A stretch of 64,000 nt of DNA from Paenibacillus elgii NBRC 100335 (GCF_004000865.1 NZ_BIMB01000016.1:1-64000); one strand, 5' to 3'; counted from the stretch's first letter, positions 8,397 through 16,916 are shown. A program made the numbers and translations. Notes: generated by a model from the sequence alone, not told the origin.

Positions 8397-9160
8397 CTCC
8401 GGAGCAGCCTGCTTCCCGCCGTTACGCGGACGAGCTGGTCTATTCGGACGTTCCCTTGGCCGGTTTTCGGTTCGGCTTCGCAAGCCGCGGCTATGAGAGC
8501 TACTTCCTGATCGAGAGCGAACGTCCGCTGCGGACGCTGAATTCCTCCATGTGGGGAGAAGGGTTCGGGGAGTTCCGCCGCTTAATGAACCGGCAGGTGC
8601 CCAAGCAATATGCCTCGGACGACCCGCTGGCCGAGATGAATGCTTTTATGGGGGAAAAGGGGCTTGATCCCCAAAATACGGCAGCGCTGCTGACGGCGGC
8701 GAGCTTGGCCGATGTTGGACACGAGCATCTTCGTCTCCCCGGGGGAACGGACGTATGTGCATGGGTGACAGCAGGGTTAAGCAATAAGGCGAGAGCAGGC
8801 AAGGTATGCGACGTTTCGTCGTTGTTTCCGGGCACGATCAATACGGTGCTGGCGATCGAAGGCCGTTTGACGGACGCTGCGTTCGTCAATGCCGTCATTA
8901 CGGCGACAGAAGCGAAAACGGCGGCTCTGCAGGATTTGAACATCGTTCTGGAAGAAGGGGGACAGACCGCTACCGGTACGACGACCGACGCGATCCTTAT
9001 TGCAGCGACGCAGCAAGGCGAAGCGTACCGGTATGCGGGAACGGCGACCAGGTTAGGCTATGCGGTCGGGCGAACGGTCTACGAGGCAACGAAGCGGTCC
9101 GCAGCGCAGTGCCTGAAGCGAATGGGAGGGTCTGGTATGAGTCCGTCCGGATTCGGTTAA
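8393..9160 (+). CDS. cbiZ: Adenosylcobinamide amidohydrolase (CbiZ family)
   Basis: 255 residues matching the CbiZ family, which cleaves the aminopropanol side chain of adenosylcobinamide to adenosylcobyric acid so that salvaged corrinoids can re-enter B12 synthesis. Family features visible are TLNSSMWGEGF (about 47-57), DVCAWVTAGLSNKARAG (about 120-136), NTVLAIEGRLTDAAFVNAV and the hallmark TGTTTDAILIA (about 198-208). It overlaps the upstream small gene by ATGA. The rest of the cobalamin pathway is not in the window, but a B12-dependent ribonucleotide reductase at 49.6 kb is a local B12 user. Confidence 0.85.
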   Translation: MTPEQPASRRYADELVYSDVPLAGFRFGFASRGYESYFLIESERPLRTLNSSMWGEGFGEFRRLMNRQVPKQYASDDPLAEMNAFMGEKGLDPQNTAALLTAASLADVGHEHLRLPGGTDVCAWVTAGLSNKARAGKVCDVSSLFPGTINTVLAIEGRLTDAAFVNAVITATEAKTAALQDLNIVLEEGGQTATGTTTDAILIAATQQGEAYRYAGTATRLGYAVGRTVYEATKRSAAQCLKRMGGSGMSPSGFG

Positions 9161-9191
9161 GGTAACAACATCGTGAAATGAGAGGGGGAAG

Positions 9192-9416
9192 ATGATGGAT
9201 CAGGATCAGCCGTTTGAAGAAGCCGAGCTGTTGCTGCAGCCGTATTATTTGCTGCGGATACGCTCGGAAAGCGGAGGGGCATCAGGCGAGGTATGGCTGC
9301 GGAATAAAGAAGGACATGGCGCAGATACGCATTTGTTCCACGTTCCACGGCAGGAAAGCGCGGAGGAGCTTAAACGCTGGGCCGAGCGGGCGGTCCGGGC
9401 CTATGAGGAAGGCTGA
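9192..9416 (+). CDS. Hypothetical small protein downstream of cbiZ
   Basis: Not recognised. 74 residues with no signal peptide: an acidic start, a short beta-type stretch (YYLLRIRSESGGASGEVWLRN) and a C-terminal amphipathic helix (ESAEELKRWAERAVRAYEEG). Two adjacent ATGs (9192, 9195) follow GAGGGGGAAG; the second has the better spacing. It lies 31 bases after cbiZ and is probably in its operon. Confidence 0.55.
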   Translation: MMDQDQPFEEAELLLQPYYLLRIRSESGGASGEVWLRNKEGHGADTHLFHVPRQESAEELKRWAERAVRAYEEG

Positions 9417-9432
9417 CGATTTGACCGCCGCA

Positions 9433-9654
9433 TCATGACCGGAAGGCGGACAACAACAGCAGCAGGCCAAGCGTCGCGAGAAGACTGATCGTGACGAACA
9501 CAAGGCTGCCCAGCAAAAGCAGCAGGCCGGGGAATACGATTCCCAGAAGAAAAGCGCCGCCAGCAACCCACAGCAGCGCCTTGAGCGTCAGCTTCAGCAA
9601 GCCCCACAGCGCCAAAGCGAGCAAAATGCCTCCCAAGATCTGCAGCAGCACCAT
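9433..9654 (-). CDS. Small hydrophobic membrane protein
   Basis: 73 residues, almost entirely hydrophobic and Leu/Gly-rich, forming two membrane segments (VLLQILGGILLALALWGLLKL and the segment from about 30 to 68). The start is set at the ATG at 9654 because GGAGGG precedes it; upstream in-frame codons give a Cys/His-rich sequence that looks non-coding. Function unknown. Convergent with the 9192 gene. Confidence 0.65.
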   Translation of the reverse strand: MVLLQILGGILLALALWGLLKLTLKALLWVAGGAFLLGIVFPGLLLLLGSLVFVTISLLATLGLLLLLSAFRS

Positions 9655-9784
9655 AAGATCGATCCCTCCTGTAGGAAAGTATATGGCGCAACGGAAAAAA
9701 CATGTCATGCAGCCGGACAAGTCATGATCTGCCGCGATGCGGCATACAATGGGTTCTACCATACCCCTTGGGAGGCGGTGCCAT

Positions 9785-9889
9785 TTGAAGCAAGGCTCGG
9801 CATTGAAAGGAACCGTGATCGGCATCGTCCTGACGCTGCCGATATGGGTGGTAATCATATGGCTTGTGCGCAAATGGCTGGCCGATTAA
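9785..9889 (+). CDS. Small single-TM peptide, 34 residues, TTG start
   Basis: A short frame not reported by length-limited gene callers. TTG at 9785 is preceded by GGAGG (9771-9775) at ideal distance. The product opens with KQGSALKG, continues as one hydrophobic segment (TVIGIVLTLPIWVVIIWL) and ends in a basic tail VRKWLAD, the layout of a bitopic small membrane protein with the positive charges on one side. Its role is unknown; it stands between a small membrane gene and the LCP gene, both on the other strand. Confidence 0.55.
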   Translation: MKQGSALKGTVIGIVLTLPIWVVIIWLVRKWLAD

Positions 9890-9922
9890 GGAAACCCTTT
9901 CCCGCTTCGCATGTCCGCTGCT

Positions 9923-10954
9923 TTAGCGCAGATTTTCGCGGACTAGCTCCTTCAGCCGTTCCTTATCGGGCTCCCAGTACCAGAGAGGAGAGCGAACAAG
10001 CGGATCGGCTGCTACGACGGATTTGCCGGGAATTTGCATATATTTGATATCCTGGCCTCTCATGCCCTTGAACAGCCAGGCGAGGCTGAGAAGATCGCTG
10101 TCGGTCAAGTTCGTGTCGGCCAGCTCCTTTTTGGCCTGCTTCAGAAGCCCCGGAAGCTCGGTTATTTTCTCCGGCGCCAGCAGCTTCTGTACGACGGCGC
10201 GCATCACCTTCATGTGGTCCGTCTGTCTTCCGAAGTCGCCGTCCTCCAGCGAATACCGTTCCCGGACGTAAGCCAGCGCGGTTACCCCGTCCAAATGCCG
10301 GTTTCCCGCTTCCAACGGCGTTCGGGTCATGGACAGCCACATGTCTTTGGGAATGTCTACGTCGATGCCTCCGATCGTATCGATAAAGGTGACGAATCCG
10401 GAAAAGTTCGTCTTCACGTAATAATGAACCGGAATCTGCAGCAAGTCGCTGACGGCTTGAATCGCCGCTTCGGTTCCCGCGTTCTTTCCGCCATCCATTT
10501 CAGCCATGAAATGCGCGTGGTTTATTTTCGTTAAGCCGATCCCGGGCAGCGGGACTCGGGTATCCCGTGGAACGGAAATGAGATTGACCTTTTTCTCGGC
10601 GGGAATGACATGAGCGAGAAGAATGACGTCCGTACGGGCGGTTTGGCCGCTCGTCGTGTCCAATCCGAGTATTAGAGCGTTAAAGGCGGTTGATTCGTTC
10701 AGGTATGCGGGAGGAACCGGCTTGTCGGGTGGGGGAGAAGCTAAAGCGGTTGAAGCTTCGACAGCTAACGGGTCGTTCGGTAGAGACTGAGAATGGCTCG
10801 GAGGATCTGTGGAGGTGGCAGCAGAGGGCGTGGCAACAACCGGATGCGTTTTCATTTCAAAATGGCGGGAGGGCTCCAAATCACGATACAATAGCCCGAG
10901 ACCAGCCCCTGCGAATACGATAACGGCAAGCGTGTAGAGCTTCCATCGTTTCAA
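9923..10954 (-). CDS. LytR-CpsA-Psr (LCP) family cell-wall glycopolymer ligase
   Basis: 343 residues with a TTG start (AGGTGA upstream). One N-terminal membrane segment (about 6-23) anchors the protein, a Pro/Ser/Thr-rich stalk follows (about 38-85), and the LCP domain runs from about 90 to 290: NALILGLD, ARTDVILLAHV with the Arg/Asp pair, LISVPRDTRV, KINHAHFM, GGIDVDIPKDM, and LDGVTALAYVRERYSLEDGDFGRQTDH with the conserved Arg residues. LCP enzymes transfer teichoic acids or other glycopolymers from undecaprenyl carriers to peptidoglycan outside the membrane. It is a single gene facing tRNA-Leu. Confidence 0.92.
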   Translation of the reverse strand: MKRWKLYTLAVIVFAGAGLGLLYRDLEPSRHFEMKTHPVVATPSAATSTDPPSHSQSLPNDPLAVEASTALASPPPDKPVPPAYLNESTAFNALILGLDTTSGQTARTDVILLAHVIPAEKKVNLISVPRDTRVPLPGIGLTKINHAHFMAEMDGGKNAGTEAAIQAVSDLLQIPVHYYVKTNFSGFVTFIDTIGGIDVDIPKDMWLSMTRTPLEAGNRHLDGVTALAYVRERYSLEDGDFGRQTDHMKVMRAVVQKLLAPEKITELPGLLKQAKKELADTNLTDSDLLSLAWLFKGMRGQDIKYMQIPGKSVVAADPLVRSPLWYWEPDKERLKELVRENLR

Positions 10955-11152
10955 GGGAAATCACCTGGTTTCCTATGGAATTAGATACAAAATGTAACTT
11001 TATATGGATTATTAATACAAATTGTATCATAATATGATTTGTAAAAAAATATGATGCATAAAATGTTTGACTTCGGACTTGAACGATGATATGATACTCC
11101 TTGTCCCCTTGAAAGAGCTGCTTTCGGGCAACCAGTCAAGGCAAGGAAATAT

Positions 11153-11237
<85 letters not shown>

Positions 11238-11252
11238 TCATACCCGATTATG

Positions 11253-11278
11253 AACCCTTCCTAGGAAGGGTTTTTTAA
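11253..11278 (+). terminator. Terminator of tRNA-Leu copy 1
   Basis: AACCCTTC / GAAGGGTT stem with CTAG loop followed by a T-run. Confidence 0.85.
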
Positions 11279-11453
11279 TTTTTTTTAGTGGGACCGCAAG
11301 AAGCTTTCAAACCTTTAAACCTGCTGAGGCGGTGCTATTGCATAGTATATTTAGGATTAAGTTTGTTTTATCATTGCAAAACGTTGTCAAATCGTTTATT
11401 GTGGATATCGTAGGTCCATTTTAATAACGATTATATGAAGGGAGGAGGAAGAC

Positions 11454-11936
11454 ATGCAATTCTCTAAAAGTACAGATTACGCCCTGCACGCCTTGATACA
11501 TTTGGGTCAATCGGAGCATCCTAACAACATCGGAATCAAGGAATTATCTGCGACACTTGGTGTTTCAGAAAGTTATTTATCCAAAATCATGTCCAAGTTG
11601 AGGCAGGATGGAATCGTACGCGCTGTGCCGGGGGTGAACGGCGGTTACGAGCTTGCACGGCCAGCCGAACAGATTACTTTTCTTGATGTTATTCAAGTGA
11701 TTGAAGGAAGACAGCAACTGTTCGAATGCTCGAATTCGAATTCACGGCAGCATCTATTGTTAGCTGAAGAGGGGACTGTACGGGATCAGAAACGTCAAGG
11801 AAAGTGCGAATGTTTGGTTGCGAAAGTGATGAATGGCGCGGAACAGCATTTGCACCAATACTTGCGAGAACGCACGATCCAGTCCGTACTGGATGAGGCT
11901 TTCAAGCGTTGCGACTATGAAGCAGACAAGAAGTGA
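11454..11936 (+). CDS. Rrf2-family transcriptional regulator
   Basis: 160 residues. The N terminus QFSKSTDYALHALIHL and the winged helix (KELSATLGVSESYLSKIMSKLRQDGIVRAVPGVNGGYELAR) are typical of Rrf2/YwnA/NsrR proteins. Cys residues at about 92, 118 and 120 could be a redox or metal site, but the spacing differs from the IscR three-Cys cluster because of an insertion. A GGGAGGAGG site precedes the ATG. It heads a same-strand group with a decayed MFS gene and a thioredoxin-reductase-like flavoprotein, which suggests it sensed a redox or electrophile signal for that module. TTGTCA-16-TATCGT at about 11384-11411 may be its promoter. Confidence 0.88.
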   Translation: MQFSKSTDYALHALIHLGQSEHPNNIGIKELSATLGVSESYLSKIMSKLRQDGIVRAVPGVNGGYELARPAEQITFLDVIQVIEGRQQLFECSNSNSRQHLLLAEEGTVRDQKRQGKCECLVAKVMNGAEQHLHQYLRERTIQSVLDEAFKRCDYEADKK

Positions 11937-12052
11937 TACGCTTCTTGTGCATTAATTATGGATATTATAGATCGATATTGTTAGAAGGCTGAATATAGTT
12001 ACATAACACTTCTTTTTTAAGTCAATTAAAGATAACTGGGAGAACTGAGAAT

Positions 12053-12318
12053 ATGCAAGCAGTGGCGACAGAAGGACAGCATAATGCGGTACATCGGCGT
12101 CGGTTGCGGTAAGTATCATGTCTGTGGGCATGAGCAGCTTTTTGAAGCAAACGGCAGACCAGGCGGACTCAGCAAACGTGGCGCTTGCTTTGACAGCAGG
12201 TATACAACATGTTTTTGATATTGCTATTGTTGTTGGGATTGTAGGTTTCGTCTTCTCTCTTTTCATGAAGCGAAGTTCACCTATCGGAGCACTAACGAGG
12301 AGGGTTAAACAATCATGA
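12053..12318 (+). pseudogene. Decayed MFS (DHA2-type) transporter, C-terminal remnant
   Basis: Between the Rrf2 gene and the flavoprotein gene only the end of a 14-TM-type exporter survives. The frame from about 12085 reads GTSASVAVSIMSVGMSSFLKQ and then a final membrane segment (HVFDIAIVVGIVGFVFSLFM) and stop at 12318, as in the last segments of EmrB/QacA-like proteins. A preceding piece in another frame (MQAVATEGQHNAV) also resembles that region, implying a frameshift plus a short deletion. The stop overlaps the next start as ATGA, the relic of an intact operon. The ATG at 12118 could still give a 66-residue peptide, but I see no reason to think it works. Confidence 0.55.
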
Positions 12319-13226
12319 ACAAAGTGGATGTAGTGATTATCGGGGGAGGTCCCGCCGGTTTGAGCGCCGGACTTATACTGGGACGCGCGAGGAAGCAGAC
12401 GATTGTCATTGATGAGGGACGTCCTCGCAATGCCGTGACCCGGGAGGCGCACGGGTTTTTGACGCGGGACGGAATCAGCCCGGGTGAATTCCGACGTATT
12501 GCGAAGGAGCAGCTGCGCGTCTATCCTTCGGTTTCCCAAGCGGAAGATACCGTTGTGTCGATCACGGGTGAGGACGGGTATTTCTTGCTGGAGACGGCCA
12601 CAGGGATGAAGATCGCCAGCAAAAAGCTGTTGTTTGCCGTTGGCATGAAGGATCGCGAGCTTGGGATTCCGGGATTGGCCGAGGTTTACGGGAAGAGCGC
12701 GTTTGTTTGCCCGTATTGCGATGGTTGGGAATTAAGGGATGAGCCGCTAGTTGTCATTAGCAGAGGAGCGGCACTCATGCATTTTGCTCCATTGTTGTCG
12801 GGGTGGACGAAGCGGTTTGTTGTTTGCACGAATGGCCCCGATGAATTGAGCGAGGCTGAACGCGATGAATTGCGGGATCATCATATTCCGCTATTCGATA
12901 CGCCCATTCGTGCCATTTTATCCAGCGAAGGCATGGTGAACCATGTTGTGCTTGAGGATGGGACAGAAATTCCGTGCACGGGAATCTTCTTCAAGTCGGA
13001 ACTGGTTCCGGGAACGGATTTGCCGCAGTCCCTTGGCTGCCGCATATCGGATACGGGGGTGATTGCAGTCGACGAATTTGGAAAATCCAGTGTCCCTGGC
13101 ATTTACGCAGCGGGTGACGCGTCTTCACTAATGCATCAATCCATTGCCGCAGCCGCATCGGGGGCTTTAGCTGCGGCAGCAATAAATGGAGAATTAAATC
13201 GGGAAGCTTGGCAGAAAACCCAATGA
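12315..13226 (+). CDS. Thioredoxin-reductase-like FAD/NAD(P) oxidoreductase
   Basis: 303 residues. FAD motif VVIIGGGPAGLSAGLILGR at 6-24, redox pair CPYC (Cys132, Cys135) where classical TrxR has CATC, and a second FAD motif GIYAAGDASS near the C terminus. The NADPH-binding glycine motif between them is weak (VVISRGAALMHFAPLLSGW), as in ferredoxin-type or NAD(P)H-independent homologues; cofactor use is therefore uncertain. It overlaps the transporter remnant by ATGA and follows the Rrf2 regulator. Confidence 0.85.
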   Translation: MNKVDVVIIGGGPAGLSAGLILGRARKQTIVIDEGRPRNAVTREAHGFLTRDGISPGEFRRIAKEQLRVYPSVSQAEDTVVSITGEDGYFLLETATGMKIASKKLLFAVGMKDRELGIPGLAEVYGKSAFVCPYCDGWELRDEPLVVISRGAALMHFAPLLSGWTKRFVVCTNGPDELSEAERDELRDHHIPLFDTPIRAILSSEGMVNHVVLEDGTEIPCTGIFFKSELVPGTDLPQSLGCRISDTGVIAVDEFGKSSVPGIYAAGDASSLMHQSIAAAASGALAAAAINGELNREAWQKTQ

Positions 13227-13265
13227 ATGATCCATCCGTCGGCTAGCGGCTCTCGCCGGGGATGA

Positions 13266-13331
13266 TTTGCTGGAGAAGGAAATAAAGCTGCAGCTGTGGT
13301 CAATGCGGATATTACGGATGAAAGTTTTTAA
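13266..13331 (+). pseudogene. Possible remnant of a second TrxR-like gene (C-terminal tail)
   Basis: Directly after the flavoprotein gene, one frame reads FAGEGNKAAAVVNADITDESF and stops at 13331. This looks like the closing helix of a TrxR-like protein, but a stop codon precedes it and nothing else of the gene remains. It may mark a recombination that replaced or truncated a paralogue. Confidence 0.35.
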
Positions 13332-13359
13332 ACCTTATTACCAAAAGGAAAGTGAGAAG

Positions 13360-13830
13360 ATGGATGTATTCGAAAGCCAGTATGATTTGATCCAACGCAC
13401 GAGGGAATCATTATTTCGTTATTGCGAAACGATGTCCCCCACAGATTATGTTAAAGAACTTGAGAGCTTAGGCGGAGTTTCTATTCGCAGTCTGCATGCT
13501 CATGTAGCCGATTGTTATCGGGTTTGGTTGGGGAGTCGTGCCCTTGGTAAATCGCTTCCCAAAGTAAAACCGGAATCCGTTGACAATGTACAGGAAATGC
13601 GTGAAGTTTTTAAGAAAACGGATGCCTTGGTTCTTGAATTTCTGAATGAATTTAAAAACAAATGGGATCCTACCATTCAAGCATCCTGGCAGAGTGACAG
13701 CGTAGAGTTAACCGAATTATGGCTTTTTACGCACACCATCACCCACGAATTTCATCATAGAGGACAAATTGTAAAAATGGGCAGGCAACTCGGGTATATC
13801 CCGCCGAAAATGAACCTCGTTAAACCTTAG
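13360..13830 (+). CDS. DinB-family protein
   Basis: About 156 residues, the family size. A four-helix DinB fold is suggested by LHAHVADCYRVWLGSRALG and HTITHEFHHRGQIVKMGRQLGY; the three metal-ligand histidines would be the one in the first segment and two in HEFHHRGQ. DinB proteins are metal-dependent enzymes, often thiol transferases of bacillithiol type, but this one is unassigned. The start is the ATG at 13360 (AAAGGAAAGTGAGAAG upstream); earlier in-frame ATGs run through the flavoprotein remnant. A bacillithiol link would fit the adjacent redox gene, but that is inference. Confidence 0.82.
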   Translation: MDVFESQYDLIQRTRESLFRYCETMSPTDYVKELESLGGVSIRSLHAHVADCYRVWLGSRALGKSLPKVKPESVDNVQEMREVFKKTDALVLEFLNEFKNKWDPTIQASWQSDSVELTELWLFTHTITHEFHHRGQIVKMGRQLGYIPPKMNLVKP

Positions 13831-13942
13831 TGATTTTCATGGAGATAATTTCGGTAAATTTGAGCCGATGAAATTTGATATCCCTTTAACTTGAATGTGC
13901 GTGTGAAAATGTACGGTGCGTTTATGTTTTTGCCTAAGAGAA

Positions 13943-14722
13943 GTGTACAGAATCGGACAATTGGCCAAGGAAGCGGGCATCTCCATCCGGACGCTGCGAT
14001 ATTACAATGAACTGGGCGTACTGAAGCCCTCCTTCGTATCGGAAGCCGGCTACCGGTACTATAGCCATGAAGACGTCATGAAGCTTCATCATATTGCTAC
14101 ATTGAAGCAGCTAGGTTTTACGCTGCCGCAAATCCGGCGCGTGCTTGAAGAAGAGGCCGGCCGCTCCCGTACGGAACGATGGACGCACGCGATTCGCCTG
14201 CAAATGGAAACGATCCGCAAAGAAAAAAATCGGCTCGATCTGCTCGAACGCATGCTTCAAACGACCTTGCGTACGATCGAGCTGCGAAACGACGTGCCGA
14301 CGGAAGAATTGCTCTTGTTTATCTATGTGCTTCAGTCGGGACAGACCGAAACGACAGCAGAGTCCGTTCAGCGGGCTAACCGGATGAAACGGTTCACTCC
14401 TGATGAATTGCCGATTATCGAATCGTTGCCGAGGCTCGAGGAGAACGACCCGCGGGCAGACGAATGGATTAGCTTACTGCGCGACATTCACGGCCACCTC
14501 GGGGAGCCGCCGGATTCTCCCGCTTCGAGACGGTTAGCCGAACGACTGCTGGAAATCGAGGGACAATGGTTCGGAAATCGAGAGGATGTATTGGAGAAAT
14601 ATTGGGAATGGATTCGTCCGGAACCTGGCGGCCGCGAGAAGGTGCTTGGTCTCGATGAGGAGACGATGGCGTATATCGAACGCATCACGGACGAATATTT
14701 GCGGACGGACAAGCGGGCGTAA
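13943..14722 (+). CDS. MerR-family regulator with TipAS-like C-terminal region
   Basis: About 259 residues. The MerR helix-turn-helix and wing are clear: YRIGQLAKEAGISIRTLRYYNELGVL, then SEAGYRYYSHEDVMKLHHIATLKQLGFTL. A dimerization helix follows (about 80-120), and the C-terminal half is helical and acidic (ENDPRADEWISLLRDIHGHLGE, WFGNREDVLEKYWEWIRP), resembling TipAS-like drug-binding domains. The start is taken as GTG 13943 by family alignment; an in-frame GTG at 13916 would add nine residues. Neither has a strong ribosome site. It precedes an EamA exporter on the same strand, a possible target. Confidence 0.82.
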   Translation: MYRIGQLAKEAGISIRTLRYYNELGVLKPSFVSEAGYRYYSHEDVMKLHHIATLKQLGFTLPQIRRVLEEEAGRSRTERWTHAIRLQMETIRKEKNRLDLLERMLQTTLRTIELRNDVPTEELLLFIYVLQSGQTETTAESVQRANRMKRFTPDELPIIESLPRLEENDPRADEWISLLRDIHGHLGEPPDSPASRRLAERLLEIEGQWFGNREDVLEKYWEWIRPEPGGREKVLGLDEETMAYIERITDEYLRTDKRA

Positions 14723-14872
14723 ACATGAATCATGGTTGGGCTTTGCAGTGCTATCCCAGAATTATTGTAGAAATGCATTCCATACTTCGATGAAGAACGA
14801 AATATTCTTCGTTTACAATGACAAAGGATGACGCTTCCGCGAATCAAAGTAAACGAAGGGGGATATCGCTGT

Positions 14873-15766
14873 ATGCATGCAATCAAATTTGTGGCGTTGA
14901 TCGTTTTAACAACTTTTTTAATGGGTTCTTCTTTCACTGTAGGGAAATTGGGACTGGCTTACTCGTCTCCTTTGTTATTGGCCGGATATCGCTTCATTCT
15001 GGCTGGAATCCTTATGGCGGTCTTTGTTATCGGGTTCCGAAGGCCACATCCGAATTCCAAGCGCGTCTGGATCAGGATGCTGGTTATCGGGGCATTTCAA
15101 ACGGCAGGGGTCATGGGCTGCATTTTTTTGAGTCTCCGAACCATTACGGCCAGCCAGTCGTCCATTCTGACGTTTACGAATCCGCTGCTTGTGGTCATCC
15201 TGGGGACGATTTTGCTTAAGATTCGGTATAAGCCTTATCAATGGGCAGGTGTTCTGCTGGGGCTAACCGGTGTAGCTATAACATTGGGAACGCAGCTGGA
15301 AGTCAAAATCGGCCTGCTCTTCGGCTTGCTCTCCTCAGTATGCTGGGCAGTGTCGACCTTACTGGTCAAACGGTGGGGAGGGAGTATCGACTCATGGGTT
15401 TTATCTGCTTATCAAATGCTCTTCGGGGGCTTGCTGCTCTTATTGGCCAGCTTGGTTCTTGAACGGCCGTTCTTTATTGTCAACGGCCACTCCTTGGCGA
15501 TTTTGCTGTGGCTAAGCGTACTGTCTTCCATTGTACAGTTTGCGGTCTGGTATTACGTGCTGCAGAGAAGCGATCCGGGAAAAACGAGCGCGTTTTTATT
15601 TTTGGCTCCTTTTTTCGGGGTGTTAACGGGCTGGAGCGTATTGGGGGAACCGCTGCACCCTTCGATCATTGCAGGCGGTCTGTGCATCGGATCAGGCATC
15701 TTTCTTGTCAACATGGACTTGAAACCAAGATCCGCGACAACGAAGAATAGCAAATCTAACGCTTGA
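14873..15766 (+). CDS. DMT-family (EamA) exporter
   Basis: About 297 residues with ten predicted membrane segments in two EamA repeats (FLMGSSFTVGKLGLAY ... ILLKIRYKPYQWAGVLLGLTGV; SSVCWAVSTLLVKRWG ... WSVLGEPLHPSIIAGGLCIGSGIFLVN). The second repeat ends with the family E-P-L-H motif. The start at 14873 has GAAGGGGG upstream, whereas the earlier in-frame ATG at 14828 has its ribosome site too close. The -35 box of tRNA-Leu copy 2 overlaps its stop codon. Confidence 0.85.
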   Translation: MHAIKFVALIVLTTFLMGSSFTVGKLGLAYSSPLLLAGYRFILAGILMAVFVIGFRRPHPNSKRVWIRMLVIGAFQTAGVMGCIFLSLRTITASQSSILTFTNPLLVVILGTILLKIRYKPYQWAGVLLGLTGVAITLGTQLEVKIGLLFGLLSSVCWAVSTLLVKRWGGSIDSWVLSAYQMLFGGLLLLLASLVLERPFFIVNGHSLAILLWLSVLSSIVQFAVWYYVLQRSDPGKTSAFLFLAPFFGVLTGWSVLGEPLHPSIIAGGLCIGSGIFLVNMDLKPRSATTKNSKSNA

Positions 15767-15791
15767 CATGTCCCAATACCCGTTATATAAT
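15763..15791 (+). promoter_or_regulatory. Consensus promoter of tRNA-Leu copy 2
   Basis: TTGACA-17-TATAAT, a perfect vegetative promoter. The -35 box overlaps the last codons of the EamA gene. Confidence 0.88.
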
Positions 15792-15920
15792 TCCATTTGT
15801 CGGTTCGAAATTGGTCGAATCGCAGCGAAATATGCGGTCGTGGCGGAATTGGCAGACGCGCTAGATTCAGGTTCTAGTGGTGTAACAGCCGTGGAGGTTC
15901 GAGTCCTCTCGACCGCATCC
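15781..15920 (+). repeat. 140-bp direct repeat, left copy (tRNA-Leu with leader)
   Basis: This block matches 31257-31396 at 139 of 140 positions; the only difference I see is in the leader (ATTGGTCG versus ATTGATCG). It covers the -10 box, the 40-odd base leader and the whole tRNA. Similarity stops six bases before the -10 box on the left and just after the tRNA on the right. Confidence 0.9.
15834..15917 (+). tRNA. tRNA-Leu (CAG), copy 2
   Basis: Acceptor GCGGTCG / CGACCGC, anticodon arm CTAGA-TTCAGGT-TCTAG (anticodon CAG), long variable arm, T arm GAGGTTCGAGTCCTC, discriminator A, no encoded CCA. Identical to copy 3 at 31310. Confidence 0.94.
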
Positions 15921-15927
15921 GTATTAA

Positions 15928-15964
15928 CAAAGGTTTCAGCTCATGCGGCTGGAACCTTTGTTTG
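15928..15964 (+). terminator. Terminator of tRNA-Leu copy 2
   Basis: CAAAGGTTTCAGC / GCTGGAACCTTTG arms with one G-T pair and a seven-base loop, followed by TTTG. Confidence 0.75.
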
Positions 15965-15980
15965 TTGTTGGGCGATTTTG

Positions 15981-16916
15981 TTAATGAATGAACGGATAGC
16001 TGGCATTAAACCGCTCTTCCAGCACATCCCAATTTGGAGTGGGGACATTGGACCGTTCTTTCCAATCGCGAAACACACGGTTTAAAGCGGCGATTTCGTA
16101 AGGAGAACCGTCGACCAGCCGGCTGAACGGAAGGATATGGTATATTTTTAGAAGCAGCCGCAGTAGCGTTGGGTGTTTGCGGATCAATGAAGCTTGCTCG
16201 GCCGGTGTTAGGGGATAACCCTGGGCTTCCAGCACGCGGAAGGCTTCGTCCATGGCCGCAATCATTTGCCGCAGCAGCTTATCATCTCTGGCGATTTTTG
16301 TCATTTGGCGCTCATGGATAATCGTTACAAAGCCCAGCGCTAAAATGGGCACAATATGGTTCTTCAGCCAAGCGTCTATATCGTCGTGATAGACAAGCTT
16401 GTATTTGGTTTTCGCAAACGCTTGGTCTAGAACGGCCTTAAAGAGAATCGGACCGTTCAATCCGCCGAGCACCATTTGCACGCCGCCTCGGATACAGACG
16501 GTCCGCCCGTTTTCTCTGCTCCCGGCGCTGATTTGGAAACCGAAGGCGATATTTTTGTGCGTATCGCTATGTTCCATTAGGTAATTTTGCATATCATGGG
16601 CATCCGTATTATTTCCCACAAGAACGATATTGCTGCTTCGATTGTTGGCCAGGATAGGCAGTACCGCCTGGAAATCCGTATATTTCATGACGACAAAGAT
16701 GAGATCGTAGATATCGCCCGCTTCCAGCGTCCGGATGACGCGCACCGGATCCACCGTCGTTCTCCGCTGAAAATAATGGCGGATGACAAGCCCCTCCTTC
16801 TCCAGCTCCTCCGCCCGGTTCCCTCTGGCCAATACGGTCACATCGTTGCCCCCGCGTACAAGAACATGGACCAAATAACTGCCTATGACACCTGCGCCAT
16901 AAACCAATACTCTCAT
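15981..16916 (-). CDS. Ketopantoate-reductase-family (ApbA/PanE-like) oxidoreductase
   Basis: About 311 residues starting MRVLVYGAGVIGSYLVHVL, with a Rossmann GAGVIG motif at 7-12 and VTVLARG for the NADP ribose-phosphate contact. The middle FVVMKYTDFQAVLPIL and LVGNNTDAHDM match the family in position; the helical C-terminal domain follows. The start at 16916 has GAGGA upstream; longer in-frame starts cross the divergent promoter. PanE reduces ketopantoate for CoA synthesis, but relatives next to TetR regulators, as here, often have other substrates, so I do not assign pantoate. Confidence 0.8.
   Translation of the reverse strand: MRVLVYGAGVIGSYLVHVLVRGGNDVTVLARGNRAEELEKEGLVIRHYFQRRTTVDPVRVIRTLEAGDIYDLIFVVMKYTDFQAVLPILANNRSSNIVLVGNNTDAHDMQNYLMEHSDTHKNIAFGFQISAGSRENGRTVCIRGGVQMVLGGLNGPILFKAVLDQAFAKTKYKLVYHDDIDAWLKNHIVPILALGFVTIIHERQMTKIARDDKLLRQMIAAMDEAFRVLEAQGYPLTPAEQASLIRKHPTLLRLLLKIYHILPFSRLVDGSPYEIAALNRVFRDWKERSNVPTPNWDVLEERFNASYPFIH

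Noticed and set aside
15768-16085. Plus-strand 105-codon frame over tRNA-Leu copy 2
   Set aside because: The part AELADALDSGSSGVTAVEVRVLS is the translated tRNA itself; no ribosome site.
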